The translations under genes were made by a program, and so were the position numbers. Source: Powellomyces hirtus (lineage: Eukaryota; Chytridiomycota; Chytridiomycetes; Spizellomycetales; Powellomycetaceae). From it: DNA of 64,000 nucleotides. This document shows, piece after piece, positions 49,659-61,964 of the stretch; position 1 is the stretch's first letter; each line of letters opens with the position of its first letter. The notes beneath the pieces were generated by a model that saw only the letters and a list, made by a program, of their open reading frames with translations, was not told where the DNA came from and did not search any database. The DNA lies in the NCBI GenBank assembly GCA_025526995.1, contig JAHLKG010000003.1, positions 1,240,001-1,304,000 on the forward strand, in the 5' to 3' direction.

Positions 49659-51667
49659 TGCAGAGGTTGGGCCCGAGCGCCGGACGTTCTAGTGGGACAC
49701 TGGATGCCTCAGAAGTAAGGGGAAAAAAGCGGCTTGATTGCAGGGTCTCAGCAAAAAAAAAAAAACGGAGGCAAGATGGAGTAGGAATGGGAGACGAGGG
49801 GGCTTTCTTGCTCTGGGAAAAGAAGCGAGACGGAGGGAGAAGCGTAGACGCGGAGACCGTGCGGTGATTGGAAGAACGAGCTGGACTTGTGTGTCTGGGT
49901 GTGTTCCGTGGTCGTGGGAACAGCTATTGATGTGAAAAAATTTCCCCACGACGATGCACTAGAGAACGATGATCAGCAGCCCTGGCACAATGCTATGACA
50001 GTGAGTAACCGATTTTCGATTTTCCAATGGTGATGCTGGTGAGAACAACGAACGAGAGAAGGTAGGGATACTGGTTGTCAAACGCGTAGTATGCGGTTGT
50101 CGGACACACCCTTACAACTCTACCGGATGCGGTAGGTGGTAAATGCAAGGATGGCGGAGTGCGTGATGGGGAGTGTGGGGCAAGCTAGGATGTCCTTCTA
50201 TACAATATCGATACTGTACAGTGTTCCTTCCCAAATCGGGACCCTGGGGGATGGGAAAGGGGTAACGGGAGCGAGACTTTCTGCACACCTCGCAGTGGCA
50301 AGCGTCGCGAAGACGCGAAGCACATGAAGCAGCACTTTGTTGCAAGCTCGTGATTTCCCACCTCTCGGACACGGCCTCGGAGGGAGGAACGCGTGCGGCA
50401 TATCTGATCGACCACCTATTCATTGACTCATTCATCATTTACTCGCGGTTTACTTTTGTTCTTGTTTGGAATATGATAGGCGCAAGGCACAATTGAGGAG
50501 TTTGCATTGTCACGCGATGTGGCACCAACATAATGCGCAGCTGCATGCCATTGCAAGACACCCGCAGGTCAACCTAACACCAATGTGGAGCGTGGCGATG
50601 ACGATGATTGCAATTTCCCAAATGGCACATAAAACGTCTTTAACGATGGACAGATGCCAAGCTACCCGAAAAGCCCGTCCATCTTTGCCTGGGGCGAGGC
50701 GTCTTTGAGTGACCGTCTTATTGTTCCAGAAAAGGGATCAACTGTTCACTGTGTACCGCTGGATATGAAGCAAGTCAACCTCCAGACAACATTCAGCGCC
50801 ACCGCGTGCAGTACCCAAAAAGAGATATTATGTCTGTGACCACCGCAAAATGCGACTACGAGTGGTCAGCAAAACAGGTCTCGACTACCCTGGCCAGCCC
50901 ATCTTTGACCGCAACATCCAAGCTGCCTCGAAACATTGCTCGTCCTTGATGTGTACTCCAGCTTTCAGGTACCTTCTTGCAGTCCGGACACGACTTCAGA
51001 CTGCCCGTCTCTTGACGGACGACAAGCACCCAAGCAGCCGGAACACTCAAGCAACCGCCTCGAAAACGCAGCTTTCATTTCAGGGTTGCGTTCCTGTTAG
51101 CACCTATAGAGAATGAATAAAGAACTGGGTACACGGTGCGTTGTTCAGAAAATGATCATTTGGCTCCGATCAGAACTTGTCTTCAAAAGAGAGGCCGAAG
51201 CCAGACTTCATAGTGCAAGGATGGGTTTCATCATTACAACGCCACGCAGAACAGAGCACAAAGAGGTCCCCTCTATGGGTCAATAACATCTGCTTGAAGA
51301 GATGCGCGACAGAAACAAGCTTTTGGCAGTCCCATTCCTTCAGATCGTGGTCCAACGAATATCAGAGAAAAGGTGAAGCAAGCCAGCCAGCTGAAGTCTT
51401 CCTCGGCAACGCTGCTGCACATTTTGACGCATGTTCGCCTGAACGAGAAGGATATTTGGGAGCCATCGCATAGGCTTCAGTCCGAGATAATGCACAGATG
51501 GACGAGAAACTATTTGTCCCTTAAATGCTAAAAGTAGCCTGCTGCATGTGTGGGGCACAGTCATGTAAGTGGCACAGCCACGGTTTCGCGACGCAGCGCT
51601 GGTTGATACACCCGCCCGAGTTCGCAGCCGACACGGATTTCGTCCTTTTCCGACACACGCTGACAAG
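49659..51667. promoter_or_regulatory. Divergent intergenic region, RRM gene / RPS8
   Basis: This 2-kb region lies between divergent start codons. It contains an A12 run near 49751-49762. Several open frames of 60-108 codons overlap on both strands; none has a recognisable motif. It should hold the RPS8 promoter just left of 51667. I saw no tRNA or snoRNA signature. Confidence 0.4.
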
Positions 51668-52873
51668 ATGGGTGAGTAAACAGGACGCTAGAGCTCAATG
51701 AACGAGGAACAGTTTCGGACGAAGGGGAATGTTACGACAGACGAACTGCGGATGGTTACGAGGGACGGATGGGAGCGATGGACAGATGGATGGATGGATG
51801 AGTGAACTTCGTCAGGATTCATGCGGGCACATGGCGAATCCGGAATGCGAACCCAACCAAGTGCAAAGTCGTTTTGCATACAGTTACGGACACTTCAGCA
51901 ATGGACCGACGATGATTTTTGGTGGCGAGCGGCAAAGAATTTACGACATGACATGCAAAGTGGAATTCAGTAGATTGTGGCAGAGTTTTGCACAAAGTGG
52001 AGGAGAATCAACGAACCCTTCAATGAAATGTGATCGCTGACTCACGTCTTCCGTGACTACCATCAGGTATCAGCCGGGACAGCCGCCACAAACGCGCACA
52101 CACTGGTGCCAAGCGTGCCCAGATCCGCAAGAAGAGAAAGTTCGAGCTCGGTCGTCAGCCTGCCAACACCAGGATCGGCACCAAGCGTGTCCACACCGTC
52201 CGTGTCCGTGGTGGTAACATCAAGTTCAGGGCTCTCCGTCTTGACACTGGTGAGTTGCTGCTGTACAATCAATGCCTCGACCCCGGGAGAATAGAGAAGT
52301 GGTAGTAGGGAGTATGAAGTAGAGACTGACTTGGTTGTCGGTTTTTGCATGTGCAGGAAACTTCGCTTGGGGATCTGAGTCTTCCACCCGTAAGGCCCGT
52401 ATCGTCAAGGTCGTGTACAATGCTTCCAACAACGAGCTTGTCCGCACCAACACCCTCGTGAAGGGTGCGATCATTGAGATCGACGCTGCTCCTTTCCGTC
52501 AGTGGTACGAGGCTCACTACGCCACCGCCATTGGCCGTAAGACCCAGAAGACCACCAAGGACGAGACCACCGAGGACTCTCTGACCAAGAAGCGTTCCAA
52601 CCACGTTCAGCGCAAGGTTGACGCCCGCAAGGAGGCCTCCAAGGTAGAGCCCGCTCTCGTTGAGCAGTTCGCCGCCGGTCGTGTCCTCGGTAAGCATCTG
52701 AACTATGCAACACGGATTCGTGGGGGGTTTTGATGTCCTTCAAAAGCCTAATCATTTTTGCCTTTATAGCCCGCATCTCTTCCCGCCCCGGTCAGTCTGG
52801 CCGTTGCGACGGTTACATCCTCGAGGGTAAGGAGCTCGACTTCTACCACCGTAGGTTGAAGGCCCGCAAGTAG
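51668..52873 (+). CDS. RPS8: 40S ribosomal protein S8
   Basis: The structural protein eS8 of the small ribosomal subunit. Four exons. Exon 1 is ATGG only (51668-51671); intron 1 is about 394 bases, ending CATCAG near 52065; then [20 protein letters not shown]. The protein continues [58 protein letters not shown] and [20 protein letters not shown], and ends [20 protein letters not shown] plus Lys. The length (about 200 residues) is normal. A start codon followed at once by a long first intron is a common ribosomal-protein gene layout. Confidence 0.97.
51784..51799 (+). repeat. (GATG)n microsatellite in RPS8 intron 1
   Basis: Four tandem GATG units lie inside the first intron of RPS8. A short simple repeat; no function is implied. 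Confidence 0.7.
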
Positions 52874-53177
52874 AGATACTGTGTGTAATGTACAGTCCAT
52901 TTTAAGCCCATTTTATACATGATTTGCGTTACGGAAATCTTCTTTTGGAGTTGCAACTGGTCATTTTGAGATTGGTGTCCTCGGGGAATCAACAACAGTC
53001 GGTGACAGTTGGTGACGATGTCTATCTCCAAGAATATATTATAAGCCATAATTTATCCCAACAGAGACTGTCACTTCCTCAAGACGTCCTGCCGCGTTTT
53101 GAAACGCGATTCTACTACGAAAACTACCCAGGACGCTGTTCATGATCAGCATCGAATGTCCATGCAGAGTTCACCCC
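52874..53177. other. Convergent spacer, RPS8 / coiled-coil gene
   Basis: Some 300 bases between two stop codons, most likely overlapping 3' UTRs. No gene is seen. Confidence 0.4.
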
Positions 53178-56100
53178 TCAATCAGAAAGGTCGTCAAGAG
53201 GGTCGTCCGCACCGTCGATCATGTCATCGAGCAGAGGTTCGTGATGATGCGCTCTCGAATTCGAACGGTGCTTGACGCGATCGATACGAGCTTTCAATTC
53301 GCGGACCTCCCGGGATGAATCGTCGATGAATAATGACCGATCGTCCTCATGGTCGTCCACATTGGAACGTAAAGTGTTTCTGTAGAAAGAGACGCGTGTG
53401 TGTGGATGTGTAAGCTCATCATGTAAGCGAGCGGAAATTGACAGGGTTTGTGCTGCTGTTACCTGAAACGACTCTGATTGTGTGCGCGGACCGCGAGAGA
53501 GTGCTCGCGCTCCATGCGTTCTTTGTCAAGGTTGGCGCGGTCCAGGTCCCGTTCTACATTCCCGAGGCAAGAGAGGTCAATTGAATGTTTATCTGCAAGG
53601 TAAATATTGATGGCACAACATACGCAACCGCTTCCTCTCCTCCACCAACTCGGCCTCTTTGCTCGTCACACTCGCAATCTGGCGTCCGAGGCCCTCCATT
53701 CTCATCTCCGCATTCTGACATCTCGCGACCGCTCGCGCCGTATTCCGTTTCTCCTCGCCCAACTGGCCCATCAACTCCTTGATTCTATTTCGCGCATTCG
53801 CGCATTGCGATTCCAGATCTTCCGCGCGGGCTGCTGCGCGCCCGATTTGGGAGCGGAGGTCGTTGAGCGAGTGTTCATAGTGGTGGGTCAACTGCTCGTG
53901 GTCTTGAGCCCATTTGTCGGACGCGCGTTTCTGGTCCGAGAGCACTTGTTGGATGTCACGGCAAGTACGCGTGTGCGATTCGGTGACGGTTTCGAGTTTG
54001 GTGGTTAGGTCTTTGATCTGCATCGAGAATTGCCAAGCGGGAATTAGACATACGACGACAAGTAAGCATGCCAGCTGGGGAAGATATGCTTACATGGTCC
54101 TCGTGTCGTTCAGTCAACGCAGCCATGTCAGACTCATGCTGAGCGGCTGCCTTCTGTTTCGCTTCGGCGAGCCGCTTGTGAGCGTGTTCGAGTTCCGTGT
54201 GTTTTGTAAGCATGTGTAGGCGGTCTTCCTGCCAAACGCCAAAGAAAATATCGAATTGTTCAGTCTCCAGTATGTCCTTTGAGCCCATGTTTCTTGGTCG
54301 CATGACGCACCACCACACCTTGGTTTCTTCCAGATCTCGCTCGACGGTACGCAGGCGCCGGTAGGCGTCGTCGGACCGTTCCGCGACGAGTTGTTTTTCT
54401 TTCTCGAAGCGGTGTTCCTCTCGGAGGAGTTTTTGATGCAGGCTGAGTGAGTGAGAACGAAATCCGTGAATGTTAAACATGGCACTTTTCAGATTGGCAG
54501 CAAGTAGAGATTGTTTTTTTTTTTTTTCTTTTCTTTACGTTTCAAGTCTGCCCATGGCCAAATTCTTGTCGCGCTCAGAGGTGCGTAACCGCGTATTGAG
54601 TTCTTCGAGCGTGACGGCCAACCGGTCGGCTTCTTCGGGGATGTGCCGCGTGAGTTTCTCAACCTCACTTTCGGCCGACCTGTTCAAAGACGCAGTTGAT
54701 GCGTGATATAGAAATGTCAGACTGTGGGAGATGTGAGTGGCTGTTGGTTGCTTACCGCTTGTCCCTGATGGCTCGCTCAGATTGGTGCTGAAGCGATGTC
54801 GGGTGGAAAATGAGACTTTACTAGTATAAGCCAACAAGGCGCGCCAAAGAGTGTTTCACTACCTGCAAATGCGAGCACTTGGTCTCGAGCGCCGTCACTT
54901 CTGCCGTCAACTGCTGCTTCTCTTTATTGAATTGAGCGCGCATCCTAAATTCTCAGCATAACATACAAAGAGAACCTGATCAGCACATTCCGTTCCTCAG
55001 CGGGGCTACGTGAATGTGAAAGCACCACACTCACGTGTTGATTTCCTGTTCAGCCCTCTCCCGCGCCTTAGCCGGGATCTCAAGCATCTTATCAGCTAAC
55101 CGCTGGATTTCAGCCTGTGCTTGCTGTTCCCGAATCAAGGCTTTGTCGTACTCCAGTTTGGCTTCAGCGGCCTGTGCATAGCGGAGCGTACTTAGCAAGA
55201 GAAATCGTCTAAACAGTCATGTAATCCCAGCCCCCACATGCGAGACACGTACGATTTCCGCTTGCCGCTGGAGCTCCCCAAACCCTTCCATGTCCCTTGT
55301 TTCGAGCTGCACAATGCGGTTCTCGAATTTTTGGGAAAGGGAGAGGAGCTCCTCGTTTTCGCTCCGTAGGGATTGGTGGTCCCCCATCAGGGCTGCGTAC
55401 TTTGCTTTGAACTCATCTCGTTCGTATTCGGTTGTTTTGAGATTATCCAGCAGCTCGCGTTCGCGGGTGGCCAGCATTTGCGACTCGCGAACGTGTTTTT
55501 GGTATCGCGCTGTGATTTCCTCTAGTGAGCTATAAAAGCGCATGAGCCGCTCAGTCTTGCTGCCCCTTGGGTGGCAATACATTTCAGATTGCTGGTCTCT
55601 CACCCTCTCAGATCACCGATGGTTTCCTGCTGACTCTTGACTTCCAGCGCCGTTCGTTTGAGTTCCGCCGTCAGCTTATCGTTTTCGACATTGGCATCCG
55701 TCAGCTCGTCCGCGCATTGCTTGCTCTCCCGAACAGCATTGTCGGCGCGGTCAATGGCATGGTTCAGTTCTTTACGGAGCTTGGCGGCGTGCTGTTGTAC
55801 CTCTGCCAGTTCGTGTGATGTGGCGTTGGCTGCGAGCGGGCGAGACGGCGGAAAGAGACATGAGTTGGGGTTCGTTCATGTTATGCTGCTGGGAGAAGAA
55901 CACATCGGCATGCGTGTACATTGCTTTTCTCGTCTGAGAAGCTCGTCTCTCAGTTCTTCGAGCTCGATCTGATTTCCCTTGCTTTTCTCCATTAGAATGT
56001 CGTTTTCGCGGATCAGCACGTCGACGCGGTCGTTGGCTTCTTTCCTGAATGATCTCAGCATGGGCAATTTTCCCAGAAAACAGGGGTTGAGAGACTTTTG

Positions 56101-56928
56101 CGTCCTTTCTCACCATTCCGCGGGAGTAATTCTAGCCCAAGCATTACCATCCGCTCTGCGCTCGTTAATGAGAACCCGATGCTGTCTTAGCAGGTCTTCG
56201 TGGTCGTTCCGAAGCGCATCGCGCTCTCGCCTCGCAATGTCGGCTTCGTCTCGCGCGCGGTTGACTTCATGTTGCAGGTCATACGCCCGCCGGTTGAGCT
56301 CGTTATTGTCTGTCTGCAAATCATTTTTTGAATCAGCATATATTCCGCCAAAGATTCCGTCTTTTTTGACGAGTTCAGCGGATACTCACTTCCAAACGCC
56401 GCGTTCGTGATTGCAGCTCGGTGATGCGTGACCGGGAATCGGAGTCGTCCGGGTCGAATACTGGTGGTGGTGGGCGGGGCGGTTGTACCACTTCAACCGG
56501 ATATGAGGTTGGGGTTTTTATAGATTGGAAAGGAGGTGGGGGTTGCACGTTTTCTCCTGTTTCGTGGTTTTCCCCTTCATGCTGTCTACCTAGATAATCA
56601 AAACATCAGCCTGTAGCCAGCTGTCTCGGACTAGGAAGAATAGCTTACTTCGCGCCAACCTCCCCGAATCTATCCCATCATTCTCCATCTCGACATACTT
56701 GCGGCTATGCGGCACTTGCAAGTCAGCCGGGTCTGGTTTGCGAAGGGAGGGGATGTTGTCAATGTTGCTGGACTTGAGCACCGTCTCCCGTAGCAGCCGA
56801 GCTCGGTCTTCGCGCGTGAGCATTGTTCCGGATGGAAACATGTCCCTGGTTGGAGGGTCTCGGCTCTCGCGCACAAAGTTCTGGGTGACAGTATTTTCCT
56901 CAAACTCTGCGTTACTTCCTTTCAACAC
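53178..56928 (-). CDS. Long coiled-coil protein, centrosome-like style
   Basis: Twelve or more short exons are read on the minus strand. The N-terminus (MLKGSNAEFEENTVTQNFVR) has a disordered Pro-rich stretch (VEVVQPPRPPPPVFDPDD), and almost everything after it is heptad-rich: NELNRRAYDLQHEVNRARDE, RERDALRNDHEDLLRQHRVL, RFYSSLEEITARYQKHVRES, ERDEFKAKYAALMGDHQSLR, RSENEELLSLSQKFENRIVQ, and LDRANLDKERMEREHSLAVR near the end. It finishes with an acidic tail HHHEPLLDDMIDGADDPLDD. The style resembles CEP135/TSGA10-type centriolar proteins, which would suit a flagellated fungus, but I see no signature that fixes the family. Exon borders are approximate, and a split into two genes cannot be excluded. 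Confidence 0.7.
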
Positions 56929-57031
56929 GAAATGTCGCGTCGTTACGCGTCAGCTGGTTCACGCGTGAGTCATGCTGTCAAAAAACTGAGTAGAGGAGGA
57001 CCGTTCGGGAAGGCGTTGGGTGCTAAAGCCC

Positions 57032-57674
57032 ATGATTCTCGACACAATGAAAGAACCAGGAGCCAGGCTGAGTATCATTGAGAACAACGAATCCAGCATG
57101 GATGGCGGCGTGTACTATAGTCCAGTACCCACGCTGCCAGGAACGGACAGACAGGTGTGTGACGCATTTCTTCTCATTCTCAGCAAACCCCCTATAGTGC
57201 CACCTGGTGTTTTTTTGTACTCCTATTCTCCCTCTTCTTCTTTGATGTACTATTCTGATGTTTTGCTTCCTTCAGACCGGACTGTGGTATCTAATCCCAC
57301 ACATATGGGACTCACTATGGATCGCCATTCCACGACCCGTCCGCGGGGTGATTGCATCCGTGTCGGTCCCATGGCTTCTCTTCTGCATAGGGACCTCCAT
57401 CAGCTCAGCCGGGACAGGCACGATTGCCTCGTCCATAATGGGACTAGTTAGGATGGGCCAGCAAGCTGGGTTCTCGGTCATGTCCGCGGCGGGTGTAGGA
57501 TCACAGGGCCAGCAGGGTAGCCGAGATGTTGGTGGCTTTATTGGCGGCGCTTTGACGGCTGGAGCACTGTTGTGGGGTTATAGACGAGTCATGGGCCAGC
57601 CGGAACAGGCGCCACAACAACCGGAGAAGAAAGGGAAGAGGCGGGCGGGATCACGGAGCTCCAGCAGAGGATGA
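57032..57674 (+). CDS. Small two-TM membrane protein, unknown
   Basis: Two exons start MILDTMKEPGARLSIIENNE and join at about 57152 to an acceptor near 57274, giving TGLWYLIPHIWDSLWIAIPR. Two hydrophobic segments follow (VIASVSVPWLLFCIGTSISS and the Gly/Ala-rich GGFIGGALTAGALLWGYRRV) with Gly/Gln-rich linkers, then a basic tail (KKGKRRAGSRSSSRG). Length is about 170 residues. I do not recognise a family; a mitochondrial or ER-anchored protein is possible. It starts only about 100 bases from the coiled-coil gene, so the two share a promoter. Confidence 0.75.
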
Positions 57675-57962
57675 GGCCTCTCATTTATGCGTCCTGCTAT
57701 CCCATAAGAACGGGACTTGCTACCACACATAGATCTGATGAGAGTTTGCGTGTACGCTTCTCCTGCCCGGACACAAGCAGTGAAGTTCAGTTTAGACAGA
57801 GCTACAGGAGCGACAAAGCATTGATTTCACTTCAGATAGAGGCAGTATTCTCATTTGTTGTACAAACAGCTCTATTCAAAAAATCCAAGGACTTCACTTC
57901 ATGGGTGCGTGAAAAAAAAATGAACAACAAGGCCAGACGGGAGACCTTCACATGCCATCTAT

Positions 57963-58759
57963 CTACAGGTTCTTTGTCAAGGGGCCTGGGCCGTCAACCA
58001 CCAGGCTGCTGGTACCGATGGAGGTAGGGTCTGCGGCGTGGACGACACCGTAACCTCCGTACTTGACCAGGAATGGCCTGATGACCTGACGGTAAACGGC
58101 CAGGGAGCCGTTTCGGGCAAAGAGCCAGTGCAGAATGAGCATCTTTGGAACGTAGTAGTATCGCACGTAGCTGATGACCTTGTGCGAGATGGAGTCGAGC
58201 AGGGTGAAGAGACCGAAGATTGACCCTGAAATATTTCAAAAGGTTAACAAGGGAAAGGTGTGGATTGTTTTGTCAAAAAGCCATTCAGATAGCCCCTTGC
58301 ACATGGACTCTGTTCGCCATTCCAACGATCTTGCAACCTCAACTCACAATAAGTCAACCATCTCTCATCATCGTCAGCCTCCGGACGCTCCACAGCTTTG
58401 ATGCTCTGGTAAGCGGGGTACAGAACGCCAACGAGGTTTGTCAACAGCAGAGGCTGCTTCTTGAGCATCTTCCTGAGGGTGCCCGCGACGACAAGAGCAA
58501 CCAGAGCCACGACCGACATTGGCGGTATGCCAAGCTTCTTCCACACGGCGACCAGCACCGGGTTGGCATGCGCCTTGCGTTCCGTATTACTGACGGCTGG
58601 GAGCAATTTCGCGCGCAAGTAGGCGATCACGGGTTTGATCGCAGCCTGGTCATCGCCCTTGGTGAGCACTCGTTGCAGGAGGTTTGATGCTGGGAGATTG
58701 GCGGGCGCAACTACGGGGACGGGTGTGACCCCGTTGGTCTCTGGCAGAATGTCGGTCAT
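57963..58759 (-). CDS. YOP1: YOP1/REEP-like ER-shaping protein (TB2/DP1/HVA22)
   Basis: This family of hairpin proteins bends ER membrane into tubules. Two exons start [20 protein letters not shown], with about 90 residues of leader that include a possible amphipathic helix ([20 protein letters not shown]). The TB2/DP1/HVA22 core reads [34 protein letters not shown], spliced to [20 protein letters not shown] and [20 protein letters not shown]. The C-terminal [13 protein letters not shown] block is typical. It ends GPGPLTKNL. The leader is longer than in yeast Yop1. Divergent with ESS2. Confidence 0.93.
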
Positions 58760-59282
58760 TGTCGGGGAGGTGGGTGAGCTATAGAAAGATGAGTAGTGAG
58801 TAGATCGTTTCGCGAATATCACAACGAGCTGCTTGCTGAAGTCCAAGATGCTACCTGGGGCGTTGTCGGTTGTTGCCTTGAAATCAAAAAAAAATGGGAG
58901 AAGTTTAGAATCTATCTATTTCTTCGAACGAGGTCTTTCACACGAGTACCAAGAACGGGACACGGGCGAGTTGATTGACTGAGATTCTTATTATTATTAT
59001 TACCTATGCGCGGATGCTCAGACAAAGCGTAATGGCAGTCCCAAGCAGACGAAAGGAAAAGGGGAAAGTTGAATGAGGTTTGGCGGCGGCTGTAAAAGGC
59101 GGTGCGCGTACGACAACGGCCTCCAAATCTTCACTCAACTCAAGAAGAACCCTTGCGCGTGTTCACAATAGTCACGGGATTATCCTACATATAGCATTAT
59201 GCTCTCCTCGGCGCAAGTGTTGCAATTGGTACTTCCTGACCGACCGGCATTTGCCATTTCGCACCAGACGACCAACATAATT
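58760..59282. promoter_or_regulatory. Divergent promoter region, YOP1 / ESS2
   Basis: This 520-base region includes a short (ATT)n repeat near 58987-59001 and an A-rich run near 58888-58896. ESS2 has an upstream in-frame ATG at 59199 which would add 28 residues; the ATG at 59283 gives a family-like start (MDSTEPSTVASASQP) and is preferred. Confidence 0.4.
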
Positions 59283-60915
59283 ATGGACTCTACAGAACCA
59301 TCAACGGTCGCTTCGGCCTCACAACCTCCGGAATCGTCATCCACCGCATTGACGGCTCCCTCCCACTCACTCAAACGCGCTCGTCCACGAGAGCCTACCG
59401 TCCTTGAAGAAGACACCTATGTGCAGGCCGTCTCGGCCATCATCGAGCGAGACTTTTTCCCAAACCTGCAAAAGATGAAAGTGCAGAACGAGTACTTGAA
59501 TGCGTTGCAGGGCGGGGAATATGCCAAGGCGCGGATTCTGGGCGGGGAGCTGCAGAGGATGGCGACCGAAAATCCTGGAGCGACACCGTCTGGGCAAACT
59601 CCGCGGTTCGGAGGCAATGCTACGCCAATGCCATTCGACACGCCGTTATCTGTATCATCGACGCCGGGGTCTGATGTGACGCATGCGTCTTCAATCTCGG
59701 CGAACACAGCATCTGGTCCCAACACGAAACTATCACTAGATGCCTTTCAGACAAACTATACGAGCGAAGACAATGCCTCGTTTGCCGGTATCATCCATAA
59801 GACGAACGAAGAAAAGAAGCAGAGATATGCGTGGGTCTTTGACAAGGAGAAAGGCAAGCTGCTTCTTGAAGACGAGAAGAGCGAAACAAAGTTTATAGAG
59901 GGGATGAACAAAACCATCGAGGGATGGAAGTACAAGGTATGAATACTGTCTTCGCACCATATGAGGCGCAAATAAGCAAACGGACTGACGTTGCGATGAT
60001 TCGCTCCATTAGGCAAAGAACTCGCTCATGTACTACCCCGAAGGAGCGCCCGAAACACTCACCGAGCAAGCAGCCGCACGCGGCGCTCCCAAAGCCGTAT
60101 CCCACGCCTCCACCCGTTTTACACCCACAGTCAGCACCGAACAACTTCTCAAGACGGCAGAGGCCACAGCCGAGCAGATGCGCACTCAAGACGTGTGGCG
60201 CGAAATGGCCAAAGCGACACCCGCACTGTTCCCAGGCATGCAGCACGAGAGCCAACCGGGCGTAGACGGATTCGCATTCGTGCCTTCCACGCCTGTCCTC
60301 AACCCGGGATCGGACGTCGACCCGTCAGATCTCATGACGTGGGGCGTCATTGAGGGAACTCCTCTGCTGATGGATTCAGGCGCAGACCATTCCGGCGCAC
60401 GATCGTTTACGATTCCTGATACACCGAAACGTGAACAGCTGAGTCACAGGCTCTCTGAGAAGGCGTCAAAGAGTTTGCGAACTCGTGGGTCAGCTACGAC
60501 GCCATCCAGAAACCACGGATTCAAAACCCCTGCTCCGCGGGATCGATCATCCATTGCCGCATCCCCGGCGTTCAAAAGAGCCGCTTCGCCGTTCCTCCGA
60601 TCCAGCGCACTGTCGCCGGCTGCCCAACATCTGCTCAAGCAGGGGAAACAAACTGCGTTCGGAATCTCGCCTCTCAAGGGCGGCGATTCGCAGCTTCGAG
60701 CGAGCTACTCGATGACGCCCACTAAAAGCTCACGTCTACGCACGCCGTCCACGGGAATGCGGACGCCCACTCAGTTCACACCGGACGCTCGACGCAGCAC
60801 GACTAAATTCATCCAAGAATCACGTATACCAAGCGGCGGCAAACCCGCTCCGGCGACCGTTGATTGTTCTGCTGCTACTGGCAGTTCCATCACGGACAAC
60901 CTGCTGCAATTATAA
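59283..60915 (+). CDS. ESS2: ESS2/DGCR14-family splicing factor
   Basis: ESS2 (DGCR14, fission yeast Bis1) is a nuclear protein of the spliceosomal C complex. Two exons: the first ends GWKYK before a GTATGA donor near 59937; the second begins AKNSLMYYPEG near 60013. Family blocks in order: EPTVLEEDTYVQAVSAIIER, DFFPNLQKMKVQNEYLNALQ, SLDAFQTNYTSEDNASFAGI, KTNEEKKQRYAWVFDKEKGK, MYYPEGAPE and the Ess2-specific DLMTWGVIEGTPLLMDSG. The C-terminal third is a Ser/Thr/Pro-rich basic region (SPAFKRAASPFLRSSALSPA). About 520 residues. The identity is clear from the block order. Confidence 0.95.
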
Positions 60916-61397
60916 ACCTGCGATGCTATACGACCACCCTGTACATTATCCCCCCGTAATCTTACCCTACCTCCATTGATGTATATACTGCATATTTTTG
61001 AGACAAATACCAACCTGCCCATCACCAGCGCTGGCAGAATTACTTGAAATTGAAACACAGCTGTAAAGCAAATCTAATATTTACATTCATTGACAATGAA
61101 CGACAGAATCGAAGGGCAACCGCACAACGCGCGCATTTATTCCACTTCACAATGATAACCGCCCAACATCTAGTCCTTCTTTCCGCATATTGATCAAAGC
61201 TGTTGCATAAATGTGATGCTGGTCTTCAAACTAAGGTTGGTGATCGGGTGCTCGTGTGGAGCAGTGTTCCCTGTCGTCAGTTGAAAGGCATAAATCTTCC
61301 ATCGTCCTCAGCAAACTGATCAATCAACAACAATCCCGAAAAAAGTGCAGTGAAAAGGAGGTTGACGGGAGGGGCAAAAGTATGTTTTTTATTGGAT
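60916..61397. other. Convergent spacer, ESS2 / RPL36
   Basis: This 480-base stretch lies between two stop codons and should contain both 3' UTRs. A 95-codon minus-strand frame (60771-61058) is a shadow of the ESS2 end. Nothing else is seen. Confidence 0.4.
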
Positions 61398-61964
61398 TTA
61401 GTGGGCAGCGGTACGACGGGACTCGGCGATGACGGCAGACATCTCCTCGACCTTTCTCTTGGCACGGCCGAAGGTTCCGAGCTGAAGGAAACATGAAAGA
61501 AAAAAAAGTTTCAGCATTTCAGATCTCACAGCAATTCCAACTACCAGCAAGGAGGAACACCCAACTTAGCAACCATCAACTCACCCTCCTCTTGGCAAGC
61601 TTACGGGCACGCTTATCAGCAGAGTTCTTCAGCAACTCCATGATGCGCTTCTCGTAGGGAGAGTATCCAGCAACCTCGCGGACCAGGTCACGGACAAACT
61701 TGGTGCGCTTGGCAAGAGTCTGTTGATAAATAAAAAGAAAAAGAAGAGAAGGGAGGAAGGTCGGCCGTAAGAATCTCATTCAGATCTTCCCATTCCCATG
61801 TCGGTCGTGGTCATTCGTCTCTCTCTCCCTCGTTCTCTCTCTCCTGTCTCCGTTGTTCAACTTACACCCTTGCGGTTCACGGGCTTCTGCTTGAGCTCAC
61901 GCTTGGTGGTAACGTGGCCCTTGTTGGTGCCGGCAGCAATGCCTGTCTTTGGAGTAGGGGCCAT
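61398..61964 (-). CDS. RPL36: 60S ribosomal protein L36
   Basis: Ribosomal protein eL36, three exons. Exon 1 starts [20 protein letters not shown] (ATG 61962-61964) and ends PVNRKG. Exon 2 gives [20 protein letters not shown] and [20 protein letters not shown]; exon 3 begins at the Leu of [20 protein letters not shown] and ends SRRTAAH. Introns are about 140 and 90 bases. The length (about 100 residues) and sequence are normal for the family. Its upstream region faces BuGZ. Confidence 0.97.

Noticed and set aside
51672..52065. Possible intronic snoRNA in RPS8, as in animals
   Set aside because: No correctly spaced box C (RTGATGA) and box D (CTGA) pair with a closing stem was seen.
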